DNA from: Fischerella muscicola SAG 1427-1 = PCC 73103
Lineage (GTDB): Bacteria > Cyanobacteriota > Cyanobacteriia > Cyanobacteriales > Nostocaceae
Direction: 5' to 3'
Length of the DNA stretch: 57,578 nt
Assembly (NCBI RefSeq): GCF_000317245.1
Contig: NZ_AJLJ01000164.1
Span: 1 to 57,578 of the forward strand
This document shows positions 28,119-37,317 of the stretch, piece after piece (position 1 is the stretch's first letter; the number at the start of each line of letters is the position of its first letter). The translations under genes and the position numbers were made by a program. The notes under the pieces are model-generated. The model was not told the DNA's origin. It saw nothing but the letters and a program-made list of their open reading frames with translations, and searched no databases.

Positions 28119-28631
28119 CTAACCACTAACTACTCCCAATAATTCCGCCGGATTCATAAACTCATAATGTTCAAACGGTTGATGAATCCAAGGATTGTCA
28201 GAGAGATAGTCAACGTAGTAATCAGGTTTGATGACTGAACAAGCTTTATACCAAATTACCGCAGAGCGAATTTCTTCTATGGGAGTATCAGAATACATCT
28301 TTAACCAAGATGTAGTCTCTTTCAGAGTCACTCCAGAATCTACCAAATCATCAACTAAAAGAATACGCGAACCTAATTTTTCTGTAGTCATTGTCAAATG
28401 GCGAGAAAAGCTTAAACATCCCCTTTCTTGCTTACCTGGGCCACTGTAAGATGATGTTGCTAAAATTGCCAATGGCTGTTTATATATACGGGAGAGAATA
28501 TCTCCCACCCGTAGTCCTCCTCTGGCAAGACAGAGAATTTGATTGAACTCCCAACCGGATTGATAGATTTGAGCAGCCAGTTGTTCAATTTTGCGGTGAT
28601 AATCTGACCAAGAAATGTAAAAGTCTGACAT
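28119..28631 (-). CDS. Phosphoribosyltransferase family protein (xanthine/hypoxanthine PRT-like)
   Basis: A protein of 170 residues. The PRPP-binding signature ILLVDDLVDSGVTL lies near residue 90, and ARGGLRVGDILSR near 35 matches the first PRT loop. The C-terminal ISNPWIHQPFE-like part (DNPWIHQPFEHYE) resembles archaeal and cyanobacterial xanthine PRTs. It probably salvages a purine base, but the base is not certain. It is divergent from the MFS gene and convergent with the tnpB remnant. Confidence 0.88.
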   Translation of the reverse strand: MSDFYISWSDYHRKIEQLAAQIYQSGWEFNQILCLARGGLRVGDILSRIYKQPLAILATSSYSGPGKQERGCLSFSRHLTMTTEKLGSRILLVDDLVDSGVTLKETTSWLKMYSDTPIEEIRSAVIWYKACSVIKPDYYVDYLSDNPWIHQPFEHYEFMNPAELLGVVSG

Positions 28632-28705
28632 AGTAGGGAACGTTAATTGCAGCTATTAATAAATGGCAAACCAAACTTTTTATCTTAATATGAGCGTAGT
28701 GTAAT

Positions 28706-30169
28706 ATGAACGATTCTGTGCCTGATGGTGATTTCCAGCAAAGCGATGAGAATGAAAAACTAGACCTTAGTACTAAGCTGGCTTTTGGTGCTGGAGATTT
28801 GGGTACAGCAATTACTGCAATGATTGGGATTTCCTATTTGTCACCCTTTCTGACAGATGTAGCTGGCTTGAATCCTCAGCTAGCAGGACAAACTCAACTA
28901 GTCGGTAAAGTCTGGGATGCAGTCAACGATCCAATGGTAGGGGTATTGAGCGATCGCACTCAAAGCAGTCAGGGGAGACGCTATCCTTGGATGATGTGGG
29001 GAGCAATTCCTTTTGGAGTTTTCTTTTTTTTGCAGTGGATTGTACCTCACTTTAGTAACAACGAAAATGCAAATCAGTGGGGTTTGTTTTGGTATTACAC
29101 TGCGATTTCAATTTTGTTTAATGCCTTCTATACAATTGTTAATTTACCATATACTGCTCTGACCGCAGAACTAACCCAAGACTACGATGAACGTACCAGC
29201 CTCAACAGTTTTCGTTTCACTTTTTCAATTGGTGGGAGCATTCTTGCTTTAATTATTGGGTTAGTTATTTCTCTGATAATTCCTAATAACCGTAGCTTAC
29301 AGTTTTTATTAATAGGATTAATTTGTGCGATTATTTCTGTTTTTCCCATATATTGGTGTGTTTGGGGAACGAAAAAACGCGCTCAATCTGTGGCAAATTT
29401 ACACCCCCAGATAGATCAAAGTGTTTCCATTTCCTTTTTGCAACAACTCAAAATAGCTTTTACTAATCGCCCTTTTTTATTTGTAGTCGGTATATATCTT
29501 TTTTCTTGGTTAGCAGTCCAACTAACAGCTGGGATTATTCCTTATTTTGTGATTAGTTGGATGCGTCTTCCCCAATGGCACATTAGTTTAGTATTGCTGG
29601 CTGTACAAGGAACAGCAATGAGTATGCTGTTTGTTTGGAGTGCGATTAGTCGGCGTGTCGGCAAACAAGCTGTATACTACATGGGCATGACTTTATGGAT
29701 TATCGCTCAGGCTGGGCTGTTTTTCGTCAAGCCAGATCAAGTCCCAATGATGTATTGTTTAGCAGTTTTAGCAGGTTTTGGAGTATCCACAGCTTATTTA
29801 GTTCCTTGGTCAATGCTACCAGATGTCATAGAACTAGATGAATTACAAACTGGACAACGTCGAGAAGGTATTTTTTATAGTTTTATAGTTTTTTTGCAAA
29901 AAATTTGTTTAGGGTTAGCCGTGAATTTGGTTTTGCAAAGACTGGGTGCAGCCGGATATATTAAACCCACAACACAAATTCCTGTACCAACCCAACCAGA
30001 TGCAGTACTAGAAGTAATTCGCGTAACAATTGGCCCATTACCAGCAGTAGCTTTAATTTGTGGCTTAATTTTGGCGTACTTTTACCCAATCACCCGCGAA
30101 ATGCACGCTGAAATCTTACTCCAACTTGAGGAAAGGAGGAAGAGACAGGGGATAGGAGATAGGGGATAG
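28706..30169 (+). CDS. MFS transporter of the GPH (glycoside-pentoside-hexuronide:cation symporter) type
   Basis: A protein of 487 residues with 12 predicted membrane segments. The GPH hallmark is clear near residues 70-95: WDAVNDPMVGVLSDRT followed by GRRYPWMMWG. The NLPYTALTAELTQDYDERTSLN segment in the next loop is also typical. Members move sugars with H+ or Na+; the substrate is unknown. The last residues (KRQGIGDRG) are encoded by GGGGATAGGAGATAGG repeat DNA, so the C-terminus has been extended by the repeat. Confidence 0.92.
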   Translation: MNDSVPDGDFQQSDENEKLDLSTKLAFGAGDLGTAITAMIGISYLSPFLTDVAGLNPQLAGQTQLVGKVWDAVNDPMVGVLSDRTQSSQGRRYPWMMWGAIPFGVFFFLQWIVPHFSNNENANQWGLFWYYTAISILFNAFYTIVNLPYTALTAELTQDYDERTSLNSFRFTFSIGGSILALIIGLVISLIIPNNRSLQFLLIGLICAIISVFPIYWCVWGTKKRAQSVANLHPQIDQSVSISFLQQLKIAFTNRPFLFVVGIYLFSWLAVQLTAGIIPYFVISWMRLPQWHISLVLLAVQGTAMSMLFVWSAISRRVGKQAVYYMGMTLWIIAQAGLFFVKPDQVPMMYCLAVLAGFGVSTAYLVPWSMLPDVIELDELQTGQRREGIFYSFIVFLQKICLGLAVNLVLQRLGAAGYIKPTTQIPVPTQPDAVLEVIRVTIGPLPAVALICGLILAYFYPITREMHAEILLQLEERRKRQGIGDRG

Positions 30170-30183
30170 GGGACAAGGGAGAC

Positions 30184-30265
30184 AAGGAATTTTAGATTTT
30201 AGATTTGCGATTTTAGATTTGCGATTTTAGATTGGAATCTAAAATCCAAAATCCAAAATCCAAAA
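30184..30265. repeat. Inverted TTTTAGATT / AATCTAAAA repeat array
   Basis: Units TTTTAGATTTGCGA are repeated, followed by TTGGAATCTAAAATCCAAAATCC. The left and right parts are complementary and can pair as a long hairpin after the MFS gene. Related repeats stand in the aar-ado gap. The rest of the gap to 30411 holds C-rich units (CCCTATCCCC). Confidence 0.8.
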
Positions 30266-30411
30266 GTGTTTCCAATGACCAATTCCCAATGCCCGATCTC
30301 TGATCCCCTATCCCCTATCCCCAAGAATCCACCTAAAGATGGTGAATGTATCTGAAAAAACGTAATAATACTTAATATATATATGTAAGTAGCAAAAGCC
30401 AATTAAACCAA

Positions 30412-31092
30412 ATGGCAGTTCCAAGCTTAGAGGAAATTTCCACTCAGTTAGACAGCCCGAATCTACGCGATCGCATGGTTGCCCTTGCTTCGTTGAAAGA
30501 TGTACCAGCAGAGGACGCTGTACCTTTAATTAAAAAAGTGTTAGATGATGAGTCTCTGCAATTACGATCAATGGCAGTATTTGCCTTGGGAATTAAACCA
30601 ACTTCAGAGTGCTACTCTATTTTGGTAAAAATTCTGGAAACTGATCCAGACTATAGCATTCGTGCTGGTGCTGCTGGTGCGTTGGGATACTTGGGTGATG
30701 GTAGGGCCTTTGAGCCTCTCTCAAGAGCATTTTATGAAGATACTGACTGGCTAGTCCGTTTTAGTGCAGCTGTGTCACTAGGTAACCTCAAAGACTCCCG
30801 CGCCCGTGAACTTCTTTACCAAGCCCTAGACGGAGAAGAAATCGTACTACAACAAGCGGCGATCGCAGCATTGGGAGAAATTAAAGATATCGATGCAGTA
30901 GATCGCATTTTACGTTTTGCTCAATCAGATGACTGGTTGGTGCGACAACGTTTAGCCGAAACTCTCGGCCAGCTTCCCACTGTTAAAAGTGTCTCCGCAT
31001 TAAAGTACTTAGAAAAAGACAGTAACAAAAACGTTGCTGAAGCTGCAACAATATCTCTCAAAAGATTAGAGGAAGCAGGCTATCAAGCATAA
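30412..31092 (+). CDS. HEAT-repeat protein (phycobilisome-lyase-like family)
   Basis: A protein of 226 residues made of about six HEAT units: RDRMVALASLKDV, RSMAVFALG, IRAGAAGALGYLGD, VRFSAAVSLGNLKD, LQQAAIAALGEIKD and VRQRLAETLGQL. This is the PBS-lyase HEAT pattern found in CpcE/F, NblB and IaiH-type proteins. The size is closer to NblB/IaiH than to CpcE. It lies 230 bp before a CpcS-type bilin lyase gene on the same strand, which suggests, but does not prove, a role in phycobilisome assembly or breakdown. Confidence 0.88.
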   Translation: MAVPSLEEISTQLDSPNLRDRMVALASLKDVPAEDAVPLIKKVLDDESLQLRSMAVFALGIKPTSECYSILVKILETDPDYSIRAGAAGALGYLGDGRAFEPLSRAFYEDTDWLVRFSAAVSLGNLKDSRARELLYQALDGEEIVLQQAAIAALGEIKDIDAVDRILRFAQSDDWLVRQRLAETLGQLPTVKSVSALKYLEKDSNKNVAEAATISLKRLEEAGYQA

Positions 31093-31186
31093 GGACATAA
31101 AGGGGATACCCCACAAAGATGCGAAGATGTCAATATAAGGGAGAGATTTCATTTACATTCTCCCTATTCCTCCTTGTCTTCCTTGT

Positions 31187-31232
31187 CCACGCCACGTGCT
31201 ACAACGCTCTTAACCCGTGCAACGCAGTGGCT
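31187..31232. repeat. Dispersed palindromic repeat, CCACGCCACGTGCT...CAGTGGCT
   Basis: This copy lies between the HEAT-repeat gene and cpcS, flanked by CTTCCTTGTC-type units. It shares both ends with the copies at 13809-13854, 17297-17343 (inside tamB) and 22367-22413. Its inner part is TACAACGCTCTTAACCCG. Confidence 0.8.
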
Positions 31233-31322
31233 CCCCATGTCTTCCTTGTCCCCTATCTCCCTCTTCCTGCTACCTTGTAATAAGTGGGATCATCAAGATT
31301 TTGACGCAAGGTAATTTGATTC

Positions 31323-31886
31323 ATGAATATTAAAGAATTTTTTGAGCTAAGTGCTGGTAAATGGTTTTCCCATCGTACTAGTCACCACTTAGCTTTTAAG
31401 CAATCAGAGTCTGGCAAATCAGATATTATTATTGAAATGGTGGCAGTAGATCACCCAGAGGTGATCAAACTGTGCGAACAAAATGAAATTGACCCCAAAC
31501 ATGCTTCCTGTGGTGCGAGAGTCACTTGGAAAGGCACGATGCAATGGGATGAAGAAGATCACAAAGGTTCCACGGTATTAGTACCAGTACCAAATGCAGA
31601 TAACCCCAATGAAGGAAAGTTATTGCGGGAAATGGGCTATGCTGAAAAAATGCCTGTTGCTGGCAGTTACAAAATAGGTGATGATGAGGCGTTGACCTTA
31701 ATTACAGAATACGAAACAATGTGGTCTGAAGAGCGCCTCTGGTTTGCTAGCCCAAATTTACGAATGCGAGTAGGCGTTCTGAAGCGCTTCGGTGGCTTTA
31801 GTATGGCTTCGTTCACTTCTGAAATTCGCATGGGTGGTGTTGTATCAGCGAAAGAAGCTGAAGCGGCTAATTCAGCATCAAGTTAG
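31323..31886 (+). CDS. cpcS: Phycobiliprotein lyase, CpcS/CpeS family
   Basis: A protein of 187 residues. The family pattern is visible: [20 protein letters not shown] at the N-terminus, MRRRW-like [18 protein letters not shown], and a [12 protein letters not shown]-terminus. CpcS-type lyases have a lipocalin-like barrel and attach phycocyanobilin to Cys84-type sites of phycocyanin, allophycocyanin and related subunits. The exact subtype (CpcS-I or III) is not settled by sight. Confidence 0.92.
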   Translation: MNIKEFFELSAGKWFSHRTSHHLAFKQSESGKSDIIIEMVAVDHPEVIKLCEQNEIDPKHASCGARVTWKGTMQWDEEDHKGSTVLVPVPNADNPNEGKLLREMGYAEKMPVAGSYKIGDDEALTLITEYETMWSEERLWFASPNLRMRVGVLKRFGGFSMASFTSEIRMGGVVSAKEAEAANSASS

Positions 31887-31933
31887 TCAAAACAATATTG
31901 AACCGCAAAGACGCATAAAAATACAAACTTTAT

Positions 31934-32089
31934 TCAAGCGTCTTTGTGAGGTTCAATTGGAGTTGTCATTGAGGCGATCGCTTTTTGTAACTGCTTAACA
32001 AACTCTTCAAATTCACCTGCCATATAAACAGGTTCAGAAATAATCCGGGGATTCACGGGAGCATTTTCAAAATTTACCCATTTACTCAT
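31934..32089 (-). CDS. Possible small hypothetical protein (51 aa)
   Basis: A short frame after the site-2 protease gene on the same strand, starting MSKWVNFENAPVN. The frame can be extended to a TTG at 32131 that overlaps the protease stop, which would allow translational coupling. The composition (GEFEEFVKQLQKAIAS, an amphipathic helix) looks like protein rather than repeat DNA. I do not recognise it, and no ribosome site is evident. Confidence 0.4.
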   Translation of the reverse strand: MSKWVNFENAPVNPRIISEPVYMAGEFEEFVKQLQKAIASMTTPIEPHKDA

Positions 32090-32115
32090 AAATTTGGGTT
32101 TGATTGATATCCAAT

Positions 32116-33603
32116 TTAAATCTGTAACCAACTAGCGATCGCCTGTGGCAATGGTAGGATAATCATTACTAACAAAGCCATCGCCAACAATCCCCAAATA
32201 TCACGCTGGTTATCTAGGTCAGTGACGTCATTCAAAGCAGGCTCATCCATTAAAGGTATAAATAACAAAATTAACGCCCACAAGAAAAATCCTGGCTGGA
32301 CTAAAGATAACAACAACAACAACAGACGTGCAATTTGACCAATTACAATAGCATTTTTTTGTCCAAACATTGCATGGACAATATGGCCTCCATCTAACTG
32401 TCCCACTGGCATTAAATTTAAAGCAGTCACTATTAATCCCAAACAAGCAGCTACCGCTACTGGATGTAAATCAATCGCAGATTGCGGTGTTAATTGACTA
32501 CCCAAAGCTAGTTTTGACAGCAGTGCTAACAAAATAGAATATTTAGGATTAAGCGCATCCGGATTTAATAGTCCTGTTTTTTCTTCTGGCAAACTTACAA
32601 TCGTAGAGTGAGCTAATCCCCAAATTAATAAGGGTAATGTCACTACAAAACCTGCTAAAGGCCCAGCAATACTGACATCAAATAAAGCTTTACGATTAGG
32701 TACCGGACTACGCATCTTAATAAATGCACCAAAAGTTCCCAAGAAAAATGGCATGGGAATAAAGTAAGGTGGAGTTGAGCGAATTCTATAGCGTCTCGTC
32801 GCCATTAAATAGTGACCAAGTTCGTGGATACCCAAAATCAACATTAAAGCTAGGGCGTAGGGTAATCCTTGCAATATCAGACTTGGATCAGATTGAAATT
32901 GGCGGATTGTTAATTCAACACCAGCAATTCCAACTCCAACTTTGGTAGTTGTTACCAAAGTTGCTAATAACAACAAAAATGCCCAAGCAAATTGTTTTAG
33001 TTCTTCTTCTTTTCTGGGCGCATTAGTTTGGTTAGCTTGAGTATTAGGAATCAGCACAAAGAAGGGTTTACCATTAGCACCTTCTTGAAAGAACACCAAA
33101 AATCGACCCGCAAATTTTGTTTCTATATTTTCTTTAATTTTTTGATAAGCTTCGTTTGGTTTACTTCTTAACTGACCTCGGCAAATAACAGCTTGAGGTC
33201 TATATTCTATATTTTGAATGTAATACACAGACCAAGGAAAACAATCTCGCAGTTTTTGTTCTTCGTCAGGCTGAATCGGACGCACAGAATTTGTTTCTGT
33301 AGGGGGTGTAGAAGATTCGGCTTGTGATGCTTGAGGTTCAGTTGGTTTGTCTTTTTGCGGTTGGCGTCCCGACTGAAATAGCACCCAGTATAAAATAGGA
33401 CAGATTACTAATGGCCAAATCATTAGCGATCGCGGTAGTGGTTGTTTGTCTCCATGAATTACCGTCCATCCTGTCCACAACATTGCTGGAGTCATTAATA
33501 CTAACCACAATAACCAGACAGGCGTCCGGGTCAGGCGAGCCACACTACGCTGCACCATCAGATAAGTAATTAGTCCCAGTAGAATTAGAAACCAAACTGT
33601 CAT
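32116..33603 (-). CDS. Site-2 protease family membrane metallopeptidase (EGY1-like)
   Basis: A protein of 495 residues. Two N-terminal hydrophobic segments (residues ~1-70) are followed by a polar linker rich in Pro/Thr/Glu, a soluble domain (~110-190), and a C-terminal block of about six membrane helices. HELGHYLMATRRY carries the zinc motif, and GQLDGGHIVHAMFG supplies the Asp ligand. PPYFIPMPFFLGTFGAFIKM between them matches the cyanobacterial/plastid EGY1 group. In plants this family is needed for chloroplast development. Its cyanobacterial substrate is unknown. Confidence 0.93.
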   Translation of the reverse strand: MTVWFLILLGLITYLMVQRSVARLTRTPVWLLWLVLMTPAMLWTGWTVIHGDKQPLPRSLMIWPLVICPILYWVLFQSGRQPQKDKPTEPQASQAESSTPPTETNSVRPIQPDEEQKLRDCFPWSVYYIQNIEYRPQAVICRGQLRSKPNEAYQKIKENIETKFAGRFLVFFQEGANGKPFFVLIPNTQANQTNAPRKEEELKQFAWAFLLLLATLVTTTKVGVGIAGVELTIRQFQSDPSLILQGLPYALALMLILGIHELGHYLMATRRYRIRSTPPYFIPMPFFLGTFGAFIKMRSPVPNRKALFDVSIAGPLAGFVVTLPLLIWGLAHSTIVSLPEEKTGLLNPDALNPKYSILLALLSKLALGSQLTPQSAIDLHPVAVAACLGLIVTALNLMPVGQLDGGHIVHAMFGQKNAIVIGQIARLLLLLLSLVQPGFFLWALILLFIPLMDEPALNDVTDLDNQRDIWGLLAMALLVMIILPLPQAIASWLQI

Positions 33604-33756
33604 GTGATTTTAGTTTATTTTGAAACGTCAGTCCTAACTTGTGGTCAACTGCACCACTATTATTGCCACAAGATAGACACTATTCCGCTTTTTGCTTCCG
33701 AGAAGTTTTATACTTAAACCGGGTTTTTCAAAACTCCTCAAGGAAATTGTTTTCTC

Positions 33757-34413
33757 ATGTGTCCCTTGTCTCAAGAATCAAATCATTTAGCCAAGCCACC
33801 ACAAGAAGTTCTCGATACTATTTTTGCATTTCCACCAAATCGGGACACACTAGGGGGAACCGCTTATTTTATAGTCAGAAATGAAGGTAACATCCTCATT
33901 GATTGTCCAGCATTTGACCAAAGTTACCAGGATTTCATGCGATCGCATGGTGGTGTACGTTGGTTATTTATCACCCACAGAGGGGCTATTGGTAAGACAG
34001 TAGAGTACCAGCAAATCTTCAGTTGTGAAGTTTTGATTCAAGAGCAAGAAGCATATCTGTTACCTGAATTATCTGTAACTACTTTTAGTCAAGAATTTGT
34101 CCTTGATTCCATCACAAAAGTGATTTGGACTTGTGGACATTCTCCCGGCTCGTCTTGCCTTTATTATAGTGAGTCTGGAGGTGTGCTGTTTTCTGGACGT
34201 CACTTAGTTCCTAACTTGCAAGGCGAACCAGTCCCACTGCGAACAGCCAAGACTTTCCACTGGCATAGGCAAATAAAAAGCACCAAAATGCTTCTAGAAC
34301 ACTTTACTCCAGAAACACTAAGATATATTTGTCCGGGAGCAAATACGGGTTTTCTCAGGAGCAAACGTGTAATAGATAATGCATATCAACGCCTAGCGAG
34401 CCGGGATTGGTGA
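33757..34413 (+). CDS. Metallo-beta-lactamase-fold protein with a degenerate metal site
   Basis: A protein of 218 residues. The fold is suggested by GGTAYFIVRNEGNILIDCP, the first beta strands of an MBL domain, then FITHRGAIGKT where a normal member has THxHxDH. CGHSPGSSCLYY and VLFSGRHLVP follow at the expected spacing. Only one His of the metal motif (THRG) remains, so a dinuclear hydrolase site is unlikely. It could be a structural or binding protein derived from MBL hydrolases. The start at this ATG is uncertain; an AAGGA site lies 13 bases upstream. Confidence 0.8.
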   Translation: MCPLSQESNHLAKPPQEVLDTIFAFPPNRDTLGGTAYFIVRNEGNILIDCPAFDQSYQDFMRSHGGVRWLFITHRGAIGKTVEYQQIFSCEVLIQEQEAYLLPELSVTTFSQEFVLDSITKVIWTCGHSPGSSCLYYSESGGVLFSGRHLVPNLQGEPVPLRTAKTFHWHRQIKSTKMLLEHFTPETLRYICPGANTGFLRSKRVIDNAYQRLASRDW

Positions 34414-34419
34414 GCGGGG

Positions 34420-34485
34420 ATTGGGGAAAGGGGACAAGGAGGAAAAGGAGGACAAGGAGGAAAAGGAGGACAAGGGAGCAGGGAG
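34420..34485. repeat. GGAGGACAAGGAGGAAAA tandem repeat
   Basis: An 18-base unit built of AAGGAGGACAAGGAGGAA is repeated about three times between the MBL-fold gene and the convergent ctp gene. The same GGACAAGGA motif appears in the trpF tail and near 51310. Confidence 0.8.
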
Positions 34486-34508
34486 AATAACCAATGCCCA
34501 ATGCCCAA

Positions 34509-35768
34509 TTAAGCCGCCCCACCTGCGATCACTGAATGTTCTGTTAGGACTTTTATTGCTGCTTGATATTGCTGATCCGCTTCTGTAGCAATTTGTTCGC
34601 GGGTGATTGGTGCAGAAGAAATTATTTTGTCTGGTTTTATACCTAATTTATTAATATCTTTATGGTTTGGGGTTTCGTACTTGGCAATTGTCACTGCTAA
34701 ACCGGAACCATCTGACAATTCAAACAAGGATTGGATTAAGCCTTTACCAAAGGTTGTTTCTCCTACAAGTGTGGCACGACGGTTATCTTGCAATGCACCA
34801 GCGAGAATTTCACTAGCACTAGCTGTTCCTTCATTGACTAGAACAACTAACGGGTCGTTGGTGAGTGCTGGGCCAAATGATTCAAAGCTACCTTGAATTC
34901 CTTGGCGATTGGCTGTATAAACTATGGTGCCAGAGTTTAACCACAGACGTGCAACTTCAATTCCTGCTTGTAGCAAGCCACCCGGATTATTTCGTAAATC
35001 CAGAATATATGCGGATGCACCTTTTTTTTCTAAACTGTTAATGGCGTGTGCCAATTCCATCGCAGCATTGGCGTTAAATTGAGTGAGGCGAATATATCCA
35101 AAGGGCTGTCCTCCAGGAGTATTATGTAACTCTGTCACTACAGGGTTAAGGGAAATGCGATCGCGCATCACTCGATATTCTTTTTGCCCTTCTCCATCCC
35201 GTTCGATGAGCAAGGTGACTAAACTGCCAATTGGACCACGCATTCTAGCAGCAGCTTCATCTAGGGTAAGGTTTTGTGTCGCCATCCCTTCTATTTCGAC
35301 GATGTGATCGCGTGGTCTGATTCCTGCTTTTTCTGCTGGCGAACCTGCAATGGGAGTCACTACTTCCAAACCACCTGTCTGTTGATTCACAGCAATTTGC
35401 AAGCCTAACCCAGTCAGTTCTCCAGACGTATTTACCTGTAAACTGCGGTATTGCTCTGGATCTAAAAAACGGGTAAAGGGATCATTGAGGCTCTTGAGCA
35501 TTTTTTGAATTGCTGTGTAGGCTGATTTTTGATCTGAGAGGGATGTGGAAAGAATTTTCTGCCTGACAGCCGCCCAATTTTGATGATTAAACGTGTCGTC
35601 TAAATAAGTACGGTTAACAATACGCCACACTTCTGATACCAGTCTTTGTTCCTGAGTCAAAGCCATGGCTGGTTGACAAAAGTTGCAAAATCCTAACCAA
35701 AACGCTACGAACAATGATAATCCAACTCGCAAAACCTGTTTATGCATTAACCCCATGTTTAATCCCAT
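34509..35768 (-). CDS. ctpA: C-terminal processing peptidase, S41 family (CtpA-like)
   Basis: A protein of 419 residues with an N-terminal signal peptide (about 10-36, ending in AMA), so it is exported to the lumen or periplasm. A PDZ domain (about 112-190) is followed by the S41 core. The catalytic Ser317 (GTASASE) and Lys342 (TTFGKG) are present, 25 residues apart as in the family. CtpA removes the C-terminal extension of the PSII D1 protein so that the Mn cluster can form. The sequence cannot exclude CtpB or CtpC. It is divergent from petB. Confidence 0.92.
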   Translation of the reverse strand: MGLNMGLMHKQVLRVGLSLFVAFWLGFCNFCQPAMALTQEQRLVSEVWRIVNRTYLDDTFNHQNWAAVRQKILSTSLSDQKSAYTAIQKMLKSLNDPFTRFLDPEQYRSLQVNTSGELTGLGLQIAVNQQTGGLEVVTPIAGSPAEKAGIRPRDHIVEIEGMATQNLTLDEAAARMRGPIGSLVTLLIERDGEGQKEYRVMRDRISLNPVVTELHNTPGGQPFGYIRLTQFNANAAMELAHAINSLEKKGASAYILDLRNNPGGLLQAGIEVARLWLNSGTIVYTANRQGIQGSFESFGPALTNDPLVVLVNEGTASASEILAGALQDNRRATLVGETTFGKGLIQSLFELSDGSGLAVTIAKYETPNHKDINKLGIKPDKIISSAPITREQIATEADQQYQAAIKVLTEHSVIAGGAA

Positions 35769-36400
35769 TTTCTAGCCAAAATTGTCTAGTTTGAAGCAGT
35801 TACCTCAATTTAAACTTCTTTCTTACAGAAGTCGGGTAAGAGGGAAAAGAGCCTTTAGCGGGAAGGAGAAAGGGAAATAATCTTTACCCTTTGACCTTTA
35901 CCTTTTGCTCTTTACCATCAATTACAAAAATTACTTTTGTAATTGGTATATGAAATCTATCTCTCGACTATGTTACTTTTTTTATAGAAGTGGTGGATTT
36001 TGAAATCAAGAAGCTTAATCTCCTGATTCGATGCAAAAGCCCCTCCACAAACGATAAAATCTACTTTGTGTCCAATATTTTTTGATTGGGTGCAAAGAGA
36101 ATGCAATATATTCTATCTTTGCAGAGTGTTAAGTTTTTTTTTAATTATTAACACTCATGAGGCTCATCAACAAACGGGCTTCTCCCTGTTTACGGGGACT
36201 AGGGATCGGGAACTGGACATGAGGCATTGGGCATTGGGCATTGGGCAAAAAGTTCTTAATTTTGAATTTTGAATGGTTTTGTCCTCCTTGTCTCCCATGT
36301 CCCCTTTGTCCACCCATCCCCGACCCCTGACCCCAATCACCAATCCCCGGTAAGTCGGAGATTTATCAACCGCGATCGATTTCTAGGAACTTGAGATTGT
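35769..36400. other. Divergent ctp-petB intergenic region with hairpins and repeats
   Basis: Three things stand out in 632 bp. One is a perfect 11-bp stem CAATTACAAAA (35919-35929)/TTTTGTAATTG (35935-35945) with a 5-base loop. The second is GAGTGTTAA (36124-36132)/TTAACACTC (36148-36156) around a run of T. The third is heptamer-type repeats at 36185-36345. Promoters for both genes must be here; none can be placed with confidence. No gene is seen. Confidence 0.6.
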
Positions 36401-37048
36401 ATGGCTAACGTTTATGACTGGTTCGAGGAGCGCTTGGAGATTCAAGCGATCGCAGAAGACATCACCAGCAAGTACGTCCCTCCCCACGTCAACATCTTCT
36501 ACTGCCTGGGTGGAATTACCCTCACTTGCTTTCTGATCCAGTTTGCCACTGGATTTGCCATGACATTCTATTACAAGCCAACTGTCACGGAAGCTTATGC
36601 CTCTGTACAGCACATCATGAATGATGTGAGCTTTGGTTGGTTAATTCGCTCCGTCCACAAATGGTCTGCCAGCATGATGGTGCTGATGATGATTCTGCAC
36701 GTCTTCCGGGTTTACCTGACTGGCGGTTTTAAAAAGCCCCGTGAGTTGACCTGGGTGAGTGGTGTGATTATGGCGATCATAACCGTTTCTTTCGGAGTAA
36801 CTGGTTATTCTCTGCCTTGGGATCAAGTTGGCTACTGGGCGGTGAAAATTGTTAGTGGAGTACCAGAAGCCATTCCTGTAGTTGGCACCTTGATTTCTGA
36901 ACTACTGCGTGGTGGTTCCAGCGTTGGACAAGGAACACTAACTCGTTACTACAGCGCCCACACCTTTGTGTTACCTTGGCTAATTGCCGTCTTCATGCTG
37001 TTCCACTTCTTGATGATTCGCAAGCAAGGAATTTCCGGCCCATTGTAA
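36401..37048 (+). CDS. petB: Cytochrome b6 of the cytochrome b6f complex
   Basis: A protein of 215 residues with four membrane helices. All haem ligands are at the standard positions: Cys35 (haem cn), His86 and His100 on helix B, His187 and His202 on helix D. It carries electrons across the thylakoid membrane in the Q cycle. The last residues, GISGPL, match the family. It is followed after 269 bp by petD, as in other cyanobacteria. Confidence 0.99.
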   Translation: MANVYDWFEERLEIQAIAEDITSKYVPPHVNIFYCLGGITLTCFLIQFATGFAMTFYYKPTVTEAYASVQHIMNDVSFGWLIRSVHKWSASMMVLMMILHVFRVYLTGGFKKPRELTWVSGVIMAIITVSFGVTGYSLPWDQVGYWAVKIVSGVPEAIPVVGTLISELLRGGSSVGQGTLTRYYSAHTFVLPWLIAVFMLFHFLMIRKQGISGPL

Positions 37049-37317
37049 TTGAGATGAGGGTGAGGCATTTTTTGTGGCATTTAGCCACCAGCCGCAGAGC
37101 TTAAAAGCATGAATGCTTCTCCCAGAGAGTAATCAGGCACTGACTTTCAGTTTCCAGATACTGGTGTTTGTTTTAAACTGAATGAAAAATAACAAACTTA
37201 TTGACAAATAAAAGACAAAAAAACAAACAGTAACATCTTAAGCTGAAAGCAAGTGCCTGAAGCTCGAGGCTTAAACAAACGCTTTAACTCGACGTCAGCA
37301 GGAGAACACATTTAAAA

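Noticed and set aside
33639..33884. 81-codon frame overlapping the MBL-fold gene start
   Set aside because: It is in a different frame from the MBL-fold domain, which carries recognisable sequence; the frame is a shadow.
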